Assembly: GCF_002234675.1 (NCBI RefSeq) | Contig: NC_019880.2 | Span: forward strand, 21,531,289-21,595,288 | Direction of reading: 5' to 3' | From: Oryzias latipes | Lineage: Eukaryota > Chordata > Actinopteri > Beloniformes > Adrianichthyidae | DNA length: 64,000 nt | In this document: positions 1 to 12,059 of the stretch, in pieces | Layout of the letters: every line of letters begins with the position of its first letter | How positions within the stretch are numbered: the first letter of the stretch is position 1 | Notes under the pieces: model-generated | The model's database searches: none | The model's input: only the letters and a program-made list of their open reading frames with translations | What the model was told of the DNA's origin: nothing | Position numbers and translations under genes: made by a program

Positions 1-47
1 AGACACAGGAGCCGTCGATGGGACTGTTTGAATGTTTTTCCTGGCAG

Positions 48-175
48 TAATTCCCCCAGAGAGCAGCTGCCTGAACCTGCTAAGTGATCCAGGTATTGAT
101 CCTCAGATTCAGCTGGAGAGTCTCTCTGGACTCACGGTTGCCAAAGAGGGAAAGTCTGACTCCAAACAAACCTGA
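48..175 (+). CDS. Putative last coding exon of an unidentified gene (partial)
   Basis: A pyrimidine-rich stretch ending in cag (45-47) looks like a splice acceptor. From it a frame runs about 42 codons to a TGA at 173-175, reading ...PPESSCLNLLSDPGIDPQIQ... and ending in KSDSKQT. The peptide is hydrophilic and low in complexity bias, as many protein tails are. An AATAAA at 834-839 would suit the end of its 3' UTR. I do not recognise the family, and the rest of the gene lies before the window. It could be a chance frame: 42 codons is short and the acceptor is ordinary. Confidence 0.4.
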
Positions 176-424
176 TTGGTGAGACTATCATGATTATTCA
201 CTGTGATATGAAGCTTTTCTTCTTTTATTGGCTCCTCAACCTTTGATTACTCTGTTCACTTAGTTTATTAGGATTTTTTGCAGTGTTTTGAATGTGGGTG
301 GCAGGTGTGAATGCGACTGCATTTGAATCAACATGCTCAAAAAGCAATATTTCACCCTTTCTTAACATAATCCATGAACCTCTGTGTCCCTTTTGCGTAA
401 TTTAAAGCTGGAATTTTTGGTTCT

Positions 425-700
425 TTGGTTAGCAGCAGTCTAAGCAAGGACTTCCCTGGCCCCGGCCACTTCCTCCAGCTCCTCTGGGGGGACCCTGAGG
501 CGTTCCCAGGCCAGCCGACAGACATAGTCTCTCCAGCGTGTCCTGGGTCTTCCGGTCTTCTGTCAGGGGTCTCCGCCCAGTGGGACATGCCCGGAACCCC
601 TCCCCAGGGAGGCGTCCAGGAGGCATCTGGACTGGATGTCCGAGCCACCTCAACTGGCTCCTCCGGATGTGGAGGAGAAGCAGAGAGGCCAAACTACCTT
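425..700 (-). mobile_element. LINE 3'-end fragment (reverse transcriptase C-terminal tail)
   Basis: Read on the minus strand, this gives the tail typical of many LINE ORF2 proteins: RRSQLRWLGHPVQMPPGRLP, then the acidic/aromatic stretch before the stop. The usual form of this motif is LRWFGHVxRM. Only the last 80-90 residues remain, with frame disruptions, so it is a dead 5'-truncated copy. It sits in the possible 3' UTR of the gene ending at 175. Confidence 0.6.
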
Positions 701-833
701 TCTTCGGTTGAGAACCATGGCCTCAGATTTAAAACAAAAACAAAAAAAGAAAAAGGGGAGGGGTGAAGGGTGCACGGATTCGATTGCTCATGACCTGGAT
801 CATGGCGTGCCTTTAGATTACTCAGCTGAAGCT

Positions 834-839
834 AATAAA
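834..839 (+). promoter_or_regulatory. Candidate poly(A) signal AATAAA
   Basis: AATAAA on the plus strand about 660 bp after the stop at 175, followed by T-rich sequence. It would end the transcript of the putative exon at 48-175. Such hexamers are common by chance. Confidence 0.3.
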
Positions 840-859
840 CTATTGTAGAAATTTTTATC

Positions 860-2577
860 ACGTCTTTATTTTTTCATATAAATGTTTTTCTTATGTCTGC
901 CTGTCGTTTAGTTGGTGTCAGTATTTGACATAAAGACAGCAGGTAATGCAGGAAAACAGCTGCACTTTATGAGATCATACATAAACAATAGATCATTTGT
1001 TTATGAAGGTTTTTTTGGAGGATTTTTATTGTTTGTGTTGCACAAAATTAGGAAAATGCCAAATATTTTGGATTAACCCCAGTGATAAGTTCAATAATTT
1101 ATTTTTTTTAAGTTTTATAAGAACTAAAAATGATATTCACCATAACAGGTTTTTTTTTTTAATTCCAATCCCTCTGATACGTTTCACAAAGACACACACA
1201 GGACGTCACACACCAAGAAAAATGAAGTTAATGACAGCCGTCCAGCTCCAACAAAATGGACAAAAGAGCAAAGAAAATGGAATGATTTGTTATTTCTTGT
1301 TATATTTCCAGGCTTTGTTTGTTTTGTTCTGCAGCGTGTTCATATTTGTATAATTTTGACAGAAGATGATTTTATGGAGAGCAAAATATTACATGTTATT
1401 TAAAGTTAAACTTGATTTATTCTAGTTTTATTCATATTTATGTTCACAAAGTTACGTTTTAAAGGTTTAAAAGTGTGTATCAAATAAATGTGTATCTTGT
1501 TCGGCCCAAAACGTAAAGCGTGTTTTGAATTTAGTGTGACTGAGTTTGACCCCCCTGTAATACCAGTTTATAAAATTCATGCATTTTTGGAGTAACATAG
1601 CCAAACAAAAATAGGTACCACAGATAAATCTTCACTCTCTTTATCGAAATGCTTCCCAGGAAAAACTTAACCTGACTGAGAACTTGTAAAAGCACAGCTG
1701 CTTTGTTCATGTGAGAAAATAAGAATCATGCATGTTTTTTCAACCCAAGCCCCCCCCCCCCCCCCCCGCGCCGTGCAGTAATGTCTGTCATGTGAGGAGC
1801 TCCTCCAGCCTCCTAAGTGCATTAGAAAGCAGTCCTCATGTTGAGGCAGAGCTTAAAAAGCTTCAAGCTGTGCTCCTGCCTCCACGTCGATAACCCGTCC
1901 CACCTACAGGATCCTCAAACTGCATTACAGCTCTGCTGGTTGATGGGCTCTAATGGAAAAATAATAACCAGCGTCTGTCATCAGCATCAGGAGGGTTCTC
2001 ATCACTGTCCAGAAATGTTCTGGCGCAGCAGAAGATCTCACAGCCCCTGAACCTGGGTTAACATGTCTTCTTTTTAGTCTAAGTTTACAAACAACACATT
2101 TATTCTTTCATTTAAAGCGTTTCTTAATCACCAAAGCGTCACCTACCTGCAGCTGCTGCCTTCCTAACACCTGGACGCTGATGGAAATGTCCCTACTGGC
2201 CCTCAGCGTGAGAGTGACTGGGGCCAAACGTTCTGCTCAGCCTCAGATGAAAGGAGGCGGGACGCCTGAGGTTCCTTCGTACCTTTCCTGCTAAACTCAA
2301 TCTGTCCATTGAGACTGAAATAGAAAATAAATTCTCTGCACCTCATGACACATTTAATGGTCGTTGAACTCTGTCCTAAAATCCATTCTGGAGGTTTTTC
2401 TCCAAATTTCACATTTGAATTTAAACAACAAACTAAATTAAAACAACTTCTTGATTAAAAACAACATTAAAACTCCTTTTCAGACTTTATGGAGATTCTG
2501 CAAAACGGTTAAAAGAGGAAAAACTTTTGTTTTTACCAGCAGTGGTAACTTTACTATGGAAGAGTAGTTTTCTGTTG
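860..2577. other. Non-coding stretch, nothing recognised
   Basis: AT-rich sequence with short homopolymers and a C-run at about 1751-1767. The frames here are short, lack motifs and look random. Confidence 0.5.
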
Positions 2578-3490
2578 TTAAAGGGTCTATATCATGCAAA
2601 ATCAACTTTTTGACTTTTAAGTGTCTTTTATTGTTCATTCATCAATAAAAACAACCCCAAAGAGGTATTTTGATCCATTCACGCATTTCTGAGGATTCCT
2701 CTATAAACCTGCTCTCTGAGCACCAGCCCCTCCCAATCCACCAAAACTAGTGTGTTCTCACATTGTGACACAACAAAGGGAGGACCCGCCCCTTCCAGGT
2801 AGAGTCTCCACCCCCAGGCTAACAGACACGCCCATTTTCTCAGTAGAACTAGTGGTGATCAGCTATACCAGGGGCAACCTCTTTCCTCCCTGTGGTTTTG
2901 AAAAATAACTGATGTTCTAAGATTGTCGTGGTGCCTTTAACACAGTCGGGATGTGTTGATGAGCAGCATGAGCGCGTGGAGGGGGCGTGTCTGCCAGCTG
3001 CTTGTCCCTGGAGCGACTCCCCTGTGCTGACGACTACAGTCGGCAAGCAGCAAACAGGAAAGGGTCATAAAATGATTTAAAAAAATAAAACAAGAAACTA
3101 ACAGGCTGAGTATTAGGTTTAAAAAAAAATAAAATCTGAATGTAGACATTTTCTGAGTAAAGTTCTATGTGACTATGGACTCCCAATGTCCCAACAATGT
3201 TCCAACCCAGGAAGGACAAGGATGGCGAATTTGGAGAAAATGGAATTTCCTGAAGAAAACAGAACGTTTCATGGCGCCTGGGCAGATTTGTTGGATTTCA
3301 ACAATTTCATCATGATTCATATGTAATGAGGATTTAGCAAATAACAAAGTCTCAAATGTGGCGAGAGAAACGCAGACGCGCTGCTGAGCCTGGCCCTATA
3401 GAATGATGTAATGAAATGGGCGGGACCCACAAGGAGAGAAAGGCGGGGCCTCAGAGATTGAGTCATCTTAGTGACTGGTGGGAAAATGCA
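2578..3490. mobile_element. TTAA-flanked non-autonomous DNA element, copy A (broken)
   Basis: Starts with TTAA followed by agggtctatatcatgcaaaa. The left part (2582-2870) and right part (about 3365-3490, with atgaaatgggcgggaccca and the gaaaggcgg motif) match the ends of copies at 41702-42247 and 56230-56718. About 490 bp between them is not shared. The right terminal repeat is not seen, so this copy is truncated or was interrupted. The termini suggest a Kolobok-like or other TTAA-targeting element; the class is inferred. Confidence 0.55.
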
Positions 3491-5055
3491 AAAAGCTGCA
3501 AAGACTGTTCTATTCCAGATTTAGCTGCTTTTCTGTGGAGCCTGATTCATTAAATCCATGCTGGGGGTCCTGGACGTTAGAAGTGTGTCTGTACGTCACA
3601 CGTGGAACATCCCTGCACTTTTACTGTGGTTCATTTTACTGGAGGCCTTCTCTAAAACTGTTGCATGCTGAATGCTTCATGCTTTCAAAGTGTTCAGGAC
3701 TTCTGCATCTGAACAAGCGGAGAGTCCTCTTTCACATAAATTTTTTCTTTTTTTTATTCATAGCTTTCAAGTATAAAGCTACTTTTTTTTTCTCCAAAGT
3801 GTAAAAACAAATGTTTGTAAGAAAAAAAACATAATTTTCTGTTCAACCTGCTTTGTCTTTTTTTTACCCCAACTTCAGCTAAAAACCTGGAATCTGTTAT
3901 CTGAATGAATTAAACTTTATTTATGTATTATTTTACGACTCCTTTAAGGTGCCACAGTAGAAGAAAGACAAAAAAAGGTTTAAAATTAGACCAATTAAGA
4001 ACAAAAATTAAAATTGCATAAGAAGCGATTAGTGATAAAAAGATAGTTGATCAAAAAGATCATTTCGGTTGAAGTTTGATTTCTTCAGTTTCTAATAAGT
4101 CCTTTTAGAAGATTTGTTCTTGAAATGTTACATATACTACATGATATTGTAATCTATAATGGAAAGCAGAGCAGGAAGTCAGCGTTATAAACCCAAAGGT
4201 GGAAGTTTGAATGTTCTGACATTTCAGGTTAATATTCATCGTCCACATAGAAAAAAAGCAAAGTAGGAATTTTCATCAAGAGCTGCAGGTTTGGTAGAAA
4301 TCACATTTTTTGGCGTTTGGGTTGTTGTTTTTCAGGTGAGTCACTGCCGTATGCCTTCCCTCTTATGCCCTCTGCGCCTGTGCCGCCTCGGCGTGGAGAA
4401 AAGCTTTTGGACGTCTGGGCCTTCATCTGTGTGGGCTGACGACCTTGTGTATGATCAGACGTGATGTTGTGTGGAGTGAAGCGTGCCTGGAAAGCTCCTC
4501 GCTCTGTTTTTGTGGTTCCTGTGAAGAACAGCTCCTCAAAGGCCCCCCCCCTCCCCTCTAAACCAATAGAAAGTCATCCAGCTCTTTGTTTCTGCCTATC
4601 GGATTCTGACGCTCACGCTCCTTTCACTTCTGTGCTGGAATTTAAGTTCTAACGAGATTTGAGAGAAAAGAAAACACAATTAGAGATTGTGGCTGGGCTG
4701 CAGGAGCATGAGACTGCAGGAGCTCATGCTTTCAATCATCTGCTGCAGCTTCATCACGCCTCTGGAATCCCCACTGAAAACACTCCTGAAATGAGAGGTT
4801 TGGGCTGAAGGAACTAAAGTTTAGCTTTAGTCCCGGTGACGGATGCGGATGAAGAGCGGAGCGCGCCTTGGGGTCAGTGGGTTTTGAACATGCAGACAGA
4901 TTCAGCTTTGATCCTCGCAGTCATGGAGGCAGCGTTGCACTTTGAGGGTTTAAATGCGGGAAGACTGACGTGAGAATGGGAGCTGTGGCTGTGTACCAGC
5001 CAAACCAGCAACGCTGCAGCTGTGACTGAGCCAACATGAGGGCCTGGAGACACCT
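3491..5055. other. Non-coding stretch, nothing recognised
   Basis: Mixed AT-rich sequence without domains, terminal repeats or long conserved frames. Short frames at 3478-3804 and 4461-4652 show no family motif. Confidence 0.45.
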
Positions 5056-5337
5056 GGGGGGGGGGGGGGGGGGGCTACAGCAGCAAAAGACAGACTCCTT
5101 CACTCCATCAGACAGACAGACAGACAGACAGACAGACGGCCTGGTTGTCCCTCAGAGACAGCAGCTCTTTTATGTAAGCGGCTAAAGTGAAGCAAAATCG
5201 ATGTCAGAGCAGGACGTCTGCAACTGATGTTTAGATAACTGCTTTTATGCTTCACTGTCCAAGAAAGCTACTGCCTCGTCTGCCTGTCTGTCTGTCTGTC
5301 TGTCTGACTGTCTGTCTGTCTGTCTGCCTGTCTGACT
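5056..5337. repeat. Poly(G) run and two converging tetranucleotide microsatellites
   Basis: An uninterrupted G-run lies at about 5056-5074. A (gaca)n tract spans about 5108-5137. A (tctg)n tract with two tctgac variants spans about 5278-5337. The last two are reverse complements of each other, about 140 bp apart, so they could pair as an imperfect hairpin. Confidence 0.85.
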
Positions 5338-6160
5338 GATGGTATTTAAATAACTTCTTTTTGTTACATTTCATTTATTTCTACAGGAGTTGGACTGTTA
5401 GGGTCACTATGAACGGAGCTATTCAAATTTGAAAATTCTTTTGAATCTGATATTTCTAAATATGAGCGGCGTGTTTCCAATTTTCTTTTAGTTTGATTTT
5501 CTCTGCTGCATCCACAAACACAAGCATGATGCTGTTTTCTGTCCGCTGTGGTGACGCTGATCCCGCTGAAGTCAATGTTCAGACCCAAATGAAGGAAATC
5601 CTCCATGTGGCTGAGGCCCGGCCTGAACGTCAGAGCAGGTTCCTAAAGCGGTTCGTCTTCTACTTTAGCGTTTATTCTGCTCCTGCTGTCATGTCTTTGG
5701 TTTAGTATTTCACTCACTTCTCTTAAAGAAGTAGATGCTTTGAAATGAATGATTAGAATAGAATCAACTGTATGAGGTTTTTATATTTAATAATGGTAAC
5801 TGAAGCACCCGTTCAACCCTCTTGGTTATCTTCAGTTGACCTTGACTCCATCGCCTCACCGTTGACGAGTTCTCATTGCAGTTTCTATCTTTGACTTGTC
5901 AGAGAAATTCTCATCTGCATCAACAGGAAGCCGAGTTATTCAAGCCCAGGAGAGATTCAAACCACATCAGAGGGATTTTTGAACCTCTTTCAGGCTAAAT
6001 TTAGCCCACCTGCTATTTTTAGTTTTCTCAGACTTTCCCTCCTGTTTTCACACTGAGTGATAAAGTTCTTGAATCAGTGAATCTGGTTCTGGCTGCAGGT
6101 TTTGGACCACTGGAGGATGCTTCCACTATCGTCTGCTGCCGTCGCTCTGACTCTGGACAC
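5338..6160. other. Non-coding stretch, nothing recognised
   Basis: Unique-looking sequence. Overlapping frames on both strands at 5364-5705 are short and motif-free. Confidence 0.4.
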
Positions 6161-7030
6161 TGTGTTTACGTTTGAGCGCGCTCCTCCAACAGCCGCCTGA
6201 CGCACTGCCTGATGACATCTTCTCCCGCAGCCGCACCCAGCCCCCCCGGCCCCCCCGGCCTCAGCATCAGCACCAGCTGCCTCCCTGCAGAGGGCTTGTG
6301 TGTGGATGCAGGCACCGCCTCCCTGCATCCAGACACAAGCCTTCTGCACTACTGAACCCTGCTGCTGAGTCCAGAAAACTGCACACTCATAGTCGCAGAC
6401 GAGACAAACACTGGGTGGGGGGGGGGGGGGGGGTGTACCTGAGGACGCTGCATGCCAGTTGGGAAACGCCAGGTGGAAGCAGTCGCACATGATGTCAGCC
6501 GAGGCAGCGACAGCAACTGAGGATGAAGTCCTGTGTCGGGCAGGCCGGAGGATGAAGCGGGGGGGGGAGGCTGTGGTTGTGGAGGGTCGGGCAGATGGTG
6601 CTGCTTCCCCCCCACACACACAATTCGTCCTGGAGCAGACTTGTCAGTCGCAGCGCCGGGAGGGATGAGTTGCAGAAAAAGGCAGAAGGAGAGCCGGCAG
6701 GTTTCTTCTCTGCTCCCAGAGCTGTCCAGCGAATGAAGGAAACTCCCCCGGCTGTGCCATAAACATGGACCTCCTGCACAGCACACTAACTTAGTTATGG
6801 GAGGAGCTGCCCCCCCTCCCTCCTCCTCCTCAACAAACACACTCTTCCCTCCATTAGGTTTCTCCTCCTCCTGGTCACCTGCTTCTCTACCAGCCAGCTG
6901 CGGTGCAGGACGCAGCAGCAGGAAGGAGGAGATGTCGCCTCCTCACCAGGAGACCTCACTCACTTTGTTGCTGTTTGAAATCAGTGTGGAGAGGAAACCG
7001 GGAACCTGAGCGTGTTTGTCGGCCCGGCGA
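6160..7030. other. GC-rich, low-complexity region; possible promoter or untranslated exon
   Basis: GC-rich compared with its surroundings, with C-runs, a G-run near 6415-6433 and several CpGs. Several overlapping frames of 60-180 codons exist on both strands, but their products are proline- and serine-rich composition artefacts. It may be a regulatory or non-coding exon region; no core promoter or splice signal is decisive. Confidence 0.3.
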
Positions 7031-8470
7031 GCTGCAGGCGGGCACATGACTTATTCAGAAGCTGTTTAAGGGTGGATCCACTGGCACAGAAAGTCGTTCC
7101 ACGCTACGCATGAGAGGACGTATCTCAAACTCTGATCCGGCACAAAATAGGACGGATTATTCTTTATTACGTTAAGAAAAAACCAATGCAGCTTCATTTT
7201 AAACTTTGTACAGAAAGCAATAGTCCAAACAGCAAAGCCTCCTGCGTCTGATGTCCTTTTGCTGTTTGAGCATCACACAAAACAGGAAAGTCTCTTATTC
7301 ATTAAACGCAGACAACCATCCCTGCTGGATGGTGGCTCCGCCCCTGCAGCCTAACTGGCTTATCGAAGTCTGGACATTAGTGACATCAGAAGAACTGAAC
7401 GTCGTCCCAGAAGAATCATGCAAAATCCAAACGAGGTCAAATCAAACTCAGAATGATCTAGAAATGCCAAAGATGCTTCGTCTCTGATTCAGTGTGACTC
7501 TGTTTTCTGTCAGACAAAAGAATGATGGAGACAGAACGAGAAGAACAAACTCCATCAATCCTTCGATTTTCCACTGACAGGTGATCCATGTGTGTCTGCA
7601 TCAAAGGGGTAAAGACAGATCTGAAACACTGAAAACAGATTTCTGGATCTTGGATCATCCGTGCATATAATTTGTCTCATTGAGTTATGTGGAACAAAAA
7701 TCCTCAGTGAGGATCAGTTCTCAGGGTTTGTTTGCTTTGAGCTGACAGACGGACCAGGTGAGTCCAGGAGCAGCTGAGATGATGTGCCTGCTTTCAATGA
7801 CGGTTCAGGACGTCGTCCTTGGATTGGACGTTCACCCACATGTTGCTTTACAGGATCCTTTAGTGTTTGGATGTCTCTGAAAACCTATTGTTAACTGTTG
7901 GAGCTGAGAGTGAGGCTATCGGTGTAGCAGCATTCTGACCATTGCAGGAACAATGCGGTGCCGCATCAGGTGCATCAGCCAAGCATGTTTGCCTCCACAG
8001 CAGACAGAAAAATAACCATGACTGAGGTTTTCAGATACAATGTTAAACTACGGTGGAAACCGGGCAACCAAGCAATCATCCTCTTTATCCTCCAGAGACG
8101 CCGTCGCTGCGTCTTTCTGCTTTGGATTCTGCAGCCAAAGTGACTCAGCGTGTTGGTTTGGCTGAAGTTCAGAAACTCCTCTGAACCTAAATCAATTCCT
8201 GGCAGGAGAAGAGAAGAAACGACACCGAGCTGATCTGCTGCTTTCCACTTGATCCTCCTATGAGCAAAACAGGAAGTACATGATCCCACGTTAAGGTTCT
8301 TTAAAGAAAACTCAATCATAGGACAGACAAGTCTGGTGGGATGAGGGTTTTTGCTGACAGGCGATGGCCTTTTTTCTTCTGTTAAATAAGAGCAAAGAAC
8401 GAAAAAACTTTTTAGGTTTTGTTTTCCATAGGCCACAAACTGTAATATCTTTTGAATTGAAATGGTGTTT
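7031..8470. other. Non-coding stretch, nothing recognised
   Basis: No terminal repeats, conserved protein motif or tandem array seen. The minus-strand frame at 7975-8490 (171 codons) has no recognisable domain and no splice context that would support it. Confidence 0.4.
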
Positions 8471-8479
8471 TTCACATGT

Positions 8480-8700
8480 CCTTGAGGCATTTATCTGACG
8501 ATGGAGGACATATAAAAAGAAACTGCATGCATAAAACTGCATTTCTGAGTATTTCTTTGTTCAAATCGTTGTGAATTAGGAGCAAATGAAAAGCTGTTGT
8601 TTAAGAAATATCTGTGACGTAGTAAATACGCTGGGCGGACAACAAGCTCTATGCTCCGCCCCTTATGATCATCCACTGTCAGACCAACAGATCCATGAAC
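8480..8700. repeat. Dispersed repeat, copy 1 (paralogue at 46.2 kb)
   Basis: Shares a diverged but collinear stretch with 46160-46390: the catttctgagta block, then ttcaaatcgttgtgaattag versus ttcaaattgttgtgaatcag, then a GC-rich block with gctccgcccc or a similar string. No termini were found, so the class is unknown. Confidence 0.6.
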
Positions 8701-10340
8701 GTCTTAGTTTTCCTGGTCTGAGCTGGAGTCTGGATCAGAACTAGACGGATGGATAGCTACGACATTGCTGCCATTTCTGTTGTACCGTTAATGTTAGCTT
8801 GGTGCTGTGAGGGGCTGTAAGCTAGCAGGAGAGAGTGGACATAGACCCATCAGTAATAAGTGATGGGATGGTGAGAGAGTTACTCCATGCCAATATTTCC
8901 GCCCAAAACTCATGTCTCCTGAACTCCTGTTGCTCTGCAGAAACCGTGTCCTTGCAATGAGAGGGTCTTTTTATTTCAAATTTAGGCTAAAAATGGCATA
9001 ATTGTAATCAAATGACCACTGGAAACGCTTTCAAAATAGACGGTCAGTATTTTTGCTCTGAATGTTGATTGTTCCTTCTCGTCTTCAGAAAATCTAAACG
9101 CAAGAAAAAGAAGTTAATGTGTGAGTAAAGCGTCTTAATGCTGAAACAGACTTAGAGGTGCAGACGTGTCCCCTCAGGCTTGTTCCCTCAGACGTGTCCC
9201 CAGAAAAACTTCTGAACACGAGAAGCTAAGACAACCATCCAGACCGTCTCTGATCATGGTTGACATGTAGAAACGCTTTCCTTTGTATTACGTCATCATT
9301 TTTGCTGCTCTTGTTGGTGGTGTGGAGTGATAATGATGATAATGACAAATTTTTTGTGTGGTCTTAAAGTGTGAATGCTTTAACAGAAGCAGATTCATTT
9401 GGGAAGGTAAAAGTGGTGGGGTTTAAGAAAAGCAGGCTTCCTTCGTCGTCTGAAGTGTTCTCTGATGTCCTGACGGGAGAACCTCGCCGTGTCCTGCTTG
9501 TCTCCTGCTTTGGCTGCAGTGGCTCACATGAAACCCGTCGCTTCTGGAGACGTTTCAGTTCATCTCAGGTCAGAACTGCATCCACATGAGCCTTTGGTTC
9601 CACGCAACTCAGTGTGAAAAAACAGAACCGATGACCCCTTAGCCTGGCCGGCGTCACATGGTGTTTTGGCTTCACGATGCAAATCCTCACACACAAAGCA
9701 CACATGCAGACACATTCTGGGCATCTCACAGATTTTACAGCAAATTCTTGCCTTTTTCTGCCTGTTTCTGTGGGGCCGTGGACGGACAGGCCTGAAGGAT
9801 TCATGTGACTCGCTGAAGTCTCGCTGATTTACAAATCGGATCCTGTAAGGCTTCGTGTTCAGCAGGCGGGTTGGGGGAAGGCCGGGAGCCAAGCAGGCCG
9901 CACACATCTGCATTTCAAAGCAGAAGTTCCAACTCAGTTCTTCACTGATCAGAAATTGTAACTTAAGTTTGGAAAGCAACGCCTGTGGTCACATGACAAA
10001 GGATGAATGTTGAATGTTTATGCAACAGATCCAAAGGTCCTGAGCAAGAAGGGGAAAAGTGAGCTGTCAGTTGAACAAAAAGGTCATCAGCGGGAGACGA
10101 AGCCTTCCTGAAAATCAGAAAAAACAGGTTCCGATAAATTAACACTGTGCAAAAAGTGGTTACAACTTCAAAAGAACTCTTTTATCTGATGGATTCCAAA
10201 AGTATTTTTAAATGAATATTCTTTGATTTATTTCACCTTTTCTGAACTGTGACAAAGATCCCAAACATCTGACTTAAATAATCTCATCAGAAAGACAATG
10301 GCTAAGAACCAATTCCCTCCTGAACTAAAAAAAACAGTAT
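8701..10340. other. Non-coding stretch, nothing recognised
   Basis: Unique-looking sequence before the Tc1 element. Frames up to 139 codons (minus strand, 9560-9979) carry no recognised motif. Confidence 0.4.
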
Positions 10341-10341
10341 A

Positions 10342-11939
10342 CAGCGGGGAAAATAAGTATTGAACACGTCAACATTCCTCTCAAAAAACAAATTTCTAAT
10401 CGAGCTATTGACACGAAATTTTCACCAGATGTCGGCATCAACCCAAGTAATGCACACATAGAAAGAAATCCAAACATTTATGTCCATAAATGAAGTTATG
10501 TGTAATAAAGTGAAATGGCACAGGGAATAAGTATTGAACACATGAAGAAAAGGAGGGGTAAAAAGGTCTGGCAAGCCAAGAAAGCAGCTGGAGTTTGTCA
10601 GTATTCAGAAGGTTAACCTGCCCCCTATTAGTGCAAAGTAATATCAGCTGGTTTAGTCCTGATTGATGCCTTTTAAAAAGGTTTCTCACCAGCAAGGTGT
10701 TAGACAAGATGCATTGCATGATGGGTAAAAGCAAAGAGCTGTCCAAAGACCTACGCAACCTTATTGTTGCAAAACACACTGAAGGCATTGGTTACAGGCG
10801 CATTCCTAAACTCCTGAAAGTTCCAGTGAGTACCATTGGGGCCATCATCCGGAAGTGGAAAGAACACGGCATTACAATAAACCTGCCACGGCCAGGTGCT
10901 CCTCGTAAGATTTCAGACAGAGGAGTCAGAACAATCATCAGAAGGGTTCTCCAACAGCCCAGGACCACTCGTGGAGAGCTTCAGAAAGAGCTGGAATCAG
11001 CAGGTACCGTTGTTTCAAAGAAAACAATAAGTAATGCACTCAACCGCCATGGCCTCCATGCACGCACACCACGCAAGACTCCATTTTTGAAGAAGAAGCA
11101 TGTTGAAGCTCGTTTGGAGTTTGTGACACAACATTTGGATAAACCCATGACATTCTGGGAGAAGATACTCTGGTCAGATGAGACCAAAATTGAACTCTTT
11201 GGATGTCATAAGACACAACATGTTTGGAGGAAAAATGGCACCGCACATCACCCCCAAAACACCACACCAACAGTCAAGTTTGGAGGTGGGAGCATCATGG
11301 CGTGGGGCTGTTTTGCAGCATGTGGTACTGGAAGACTTCATATCATTGAAGGAATAATGACTGGAGAAAAGTATCGAGACATTCTTGATCAGAATCTGCT
11401 GTCATCTGCCAGGCTGCTGAAGATGAAGAGGGTGGATCTTTCAGCAAGACAACGATCCCAAGCACACAGCCAAGGTAACAAGAAAAAGAAAATAAAGCTG
11501 CTAGAATGGCCCAGTCAATCACCAGACTTGAATCCAATTGAAAATCTTTGGAAAGACCTGAAGATCCGGGTTCACAGAAGAGACCCCCGGAACCTTGAAG
11601 ATTTGAAGGCAGTTTGTGTGGATGAATGGGCCAAAATCACACCTGAGCAACGTATTCGACTGGTTTCTCCATACAGGAGGCGTCTTGAGGCTGTAATCAC
11701 CAACAAGTGTTTTTGCACTAAGTATTAAATAAATTTCAGTAAGCGTGTTCAATACTTATTCCCTGTGCCATTTCACTTTATTACACATAACTTCATTTAT
11801 GGACATAAATGTTTGGATTTCTATGTGTGCATTACTTGGGTTGATGCCGACATCTGGTGAAAATTTCATGTCAGTAGCTCGATTAGAAATGTGTTTTTGA
11901 GAGAAATGTTGACGTGTTCAATACTTATTTTCCCCGCTG
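10342..11939 (+). mobile_element. Complete Tc1/mariner element with long terminal inverted repeats
   Basis: A 1598-bp element bounded by TA duplications at 10340-10341 and 11940-11941. It starts cagcggggaaaataagtatt and ends in the reverse complement. The inverted repeats are about 200 bp each (10342-10541 and 11745-11939). Each carries the motif aataagtattgaacac twice, at its outer and inner end, like the IR/DR transposase-binding layout of salmonid Tc1 elements. The repeats are nearly identical, so the insertion is fairly young. One transposase frame lies between them. Confidence 0.95.
10697..11728 (+). CDS. Tc1-type transposase, open but catalytically broken
   Basis: Encodes 343 residues. 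Tc1 transposases cut and paste their element at TA sites in the nucleus. Order: N-terminal paired-like helix-turn-helix DNA-binding region (about 10-120), including the GRPR-like PRPGAPRKISDR stretch; a catalytic domain with the first Asp in WSDETKIELFG; a glycine-rich box near VKFGGGSIMAWGCF; and the final Glu in PDLNPIENLWKDLK. The second Asp (the QQDNDPKH box) is missing from this frame. It is readable one base out of frame at 11433-11480, so two compensating indels at about 11431 and 11482-11488 bracket it. The protein therefore lacks a catalytic residue. The start could also be the ATG of MHCMMGKSKEL or MMGKSKEL a few codons in. Confidence 0.9.
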   Translation: MLDKMHCMMGKSKELSKDLRNLIVAKHTEGIGYRRIPKLLKVPVSTIGAIIRKWKEHGITINLPRPGAPRKISDRGVRTIIRRVLQQPRTTRGELQKELESAGTVVSKKTISNALNRHGLHARTPRKTPFLKKKHVEARLEFVTQHLDKPMTFWEKILWSDETKIELFGCHKTQHVWRKNGTAHHPQNTTPTVKFGGGSIMAWGCFAACGTGRLHIIEGIMTGEKYRDILDQNLLSSARLLKMKRVDLSARQRSQAHSQGNKKKKIKLLEWPSQSPDLNPIENLWKDLKIRVHRRDPRNLEDLKAVCVDEWAKITPEQRIRLVSPYRRRLEAVITNKCFCTKY

Positions 11940-12059
11940 TAGAAACTATCTAGTGCCCTGGATTTTAAAAGTCATTTGGACACCATGCTCATTACAGTTT
12001 TTGTAAACGGCAAACATGACATCACTGATTTCATGAAGTAAAATCCTAAAAATCCAAAC

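Noticed and set aside
6074-6840. Overlapping open frames of 90-180 codons on both strands in GC-rich DNA
   Set aside because: Products are proline/serine/glycine runs from low-complexity sequence, with no domain, and both strands are open, as expected of GC-rich DNA.
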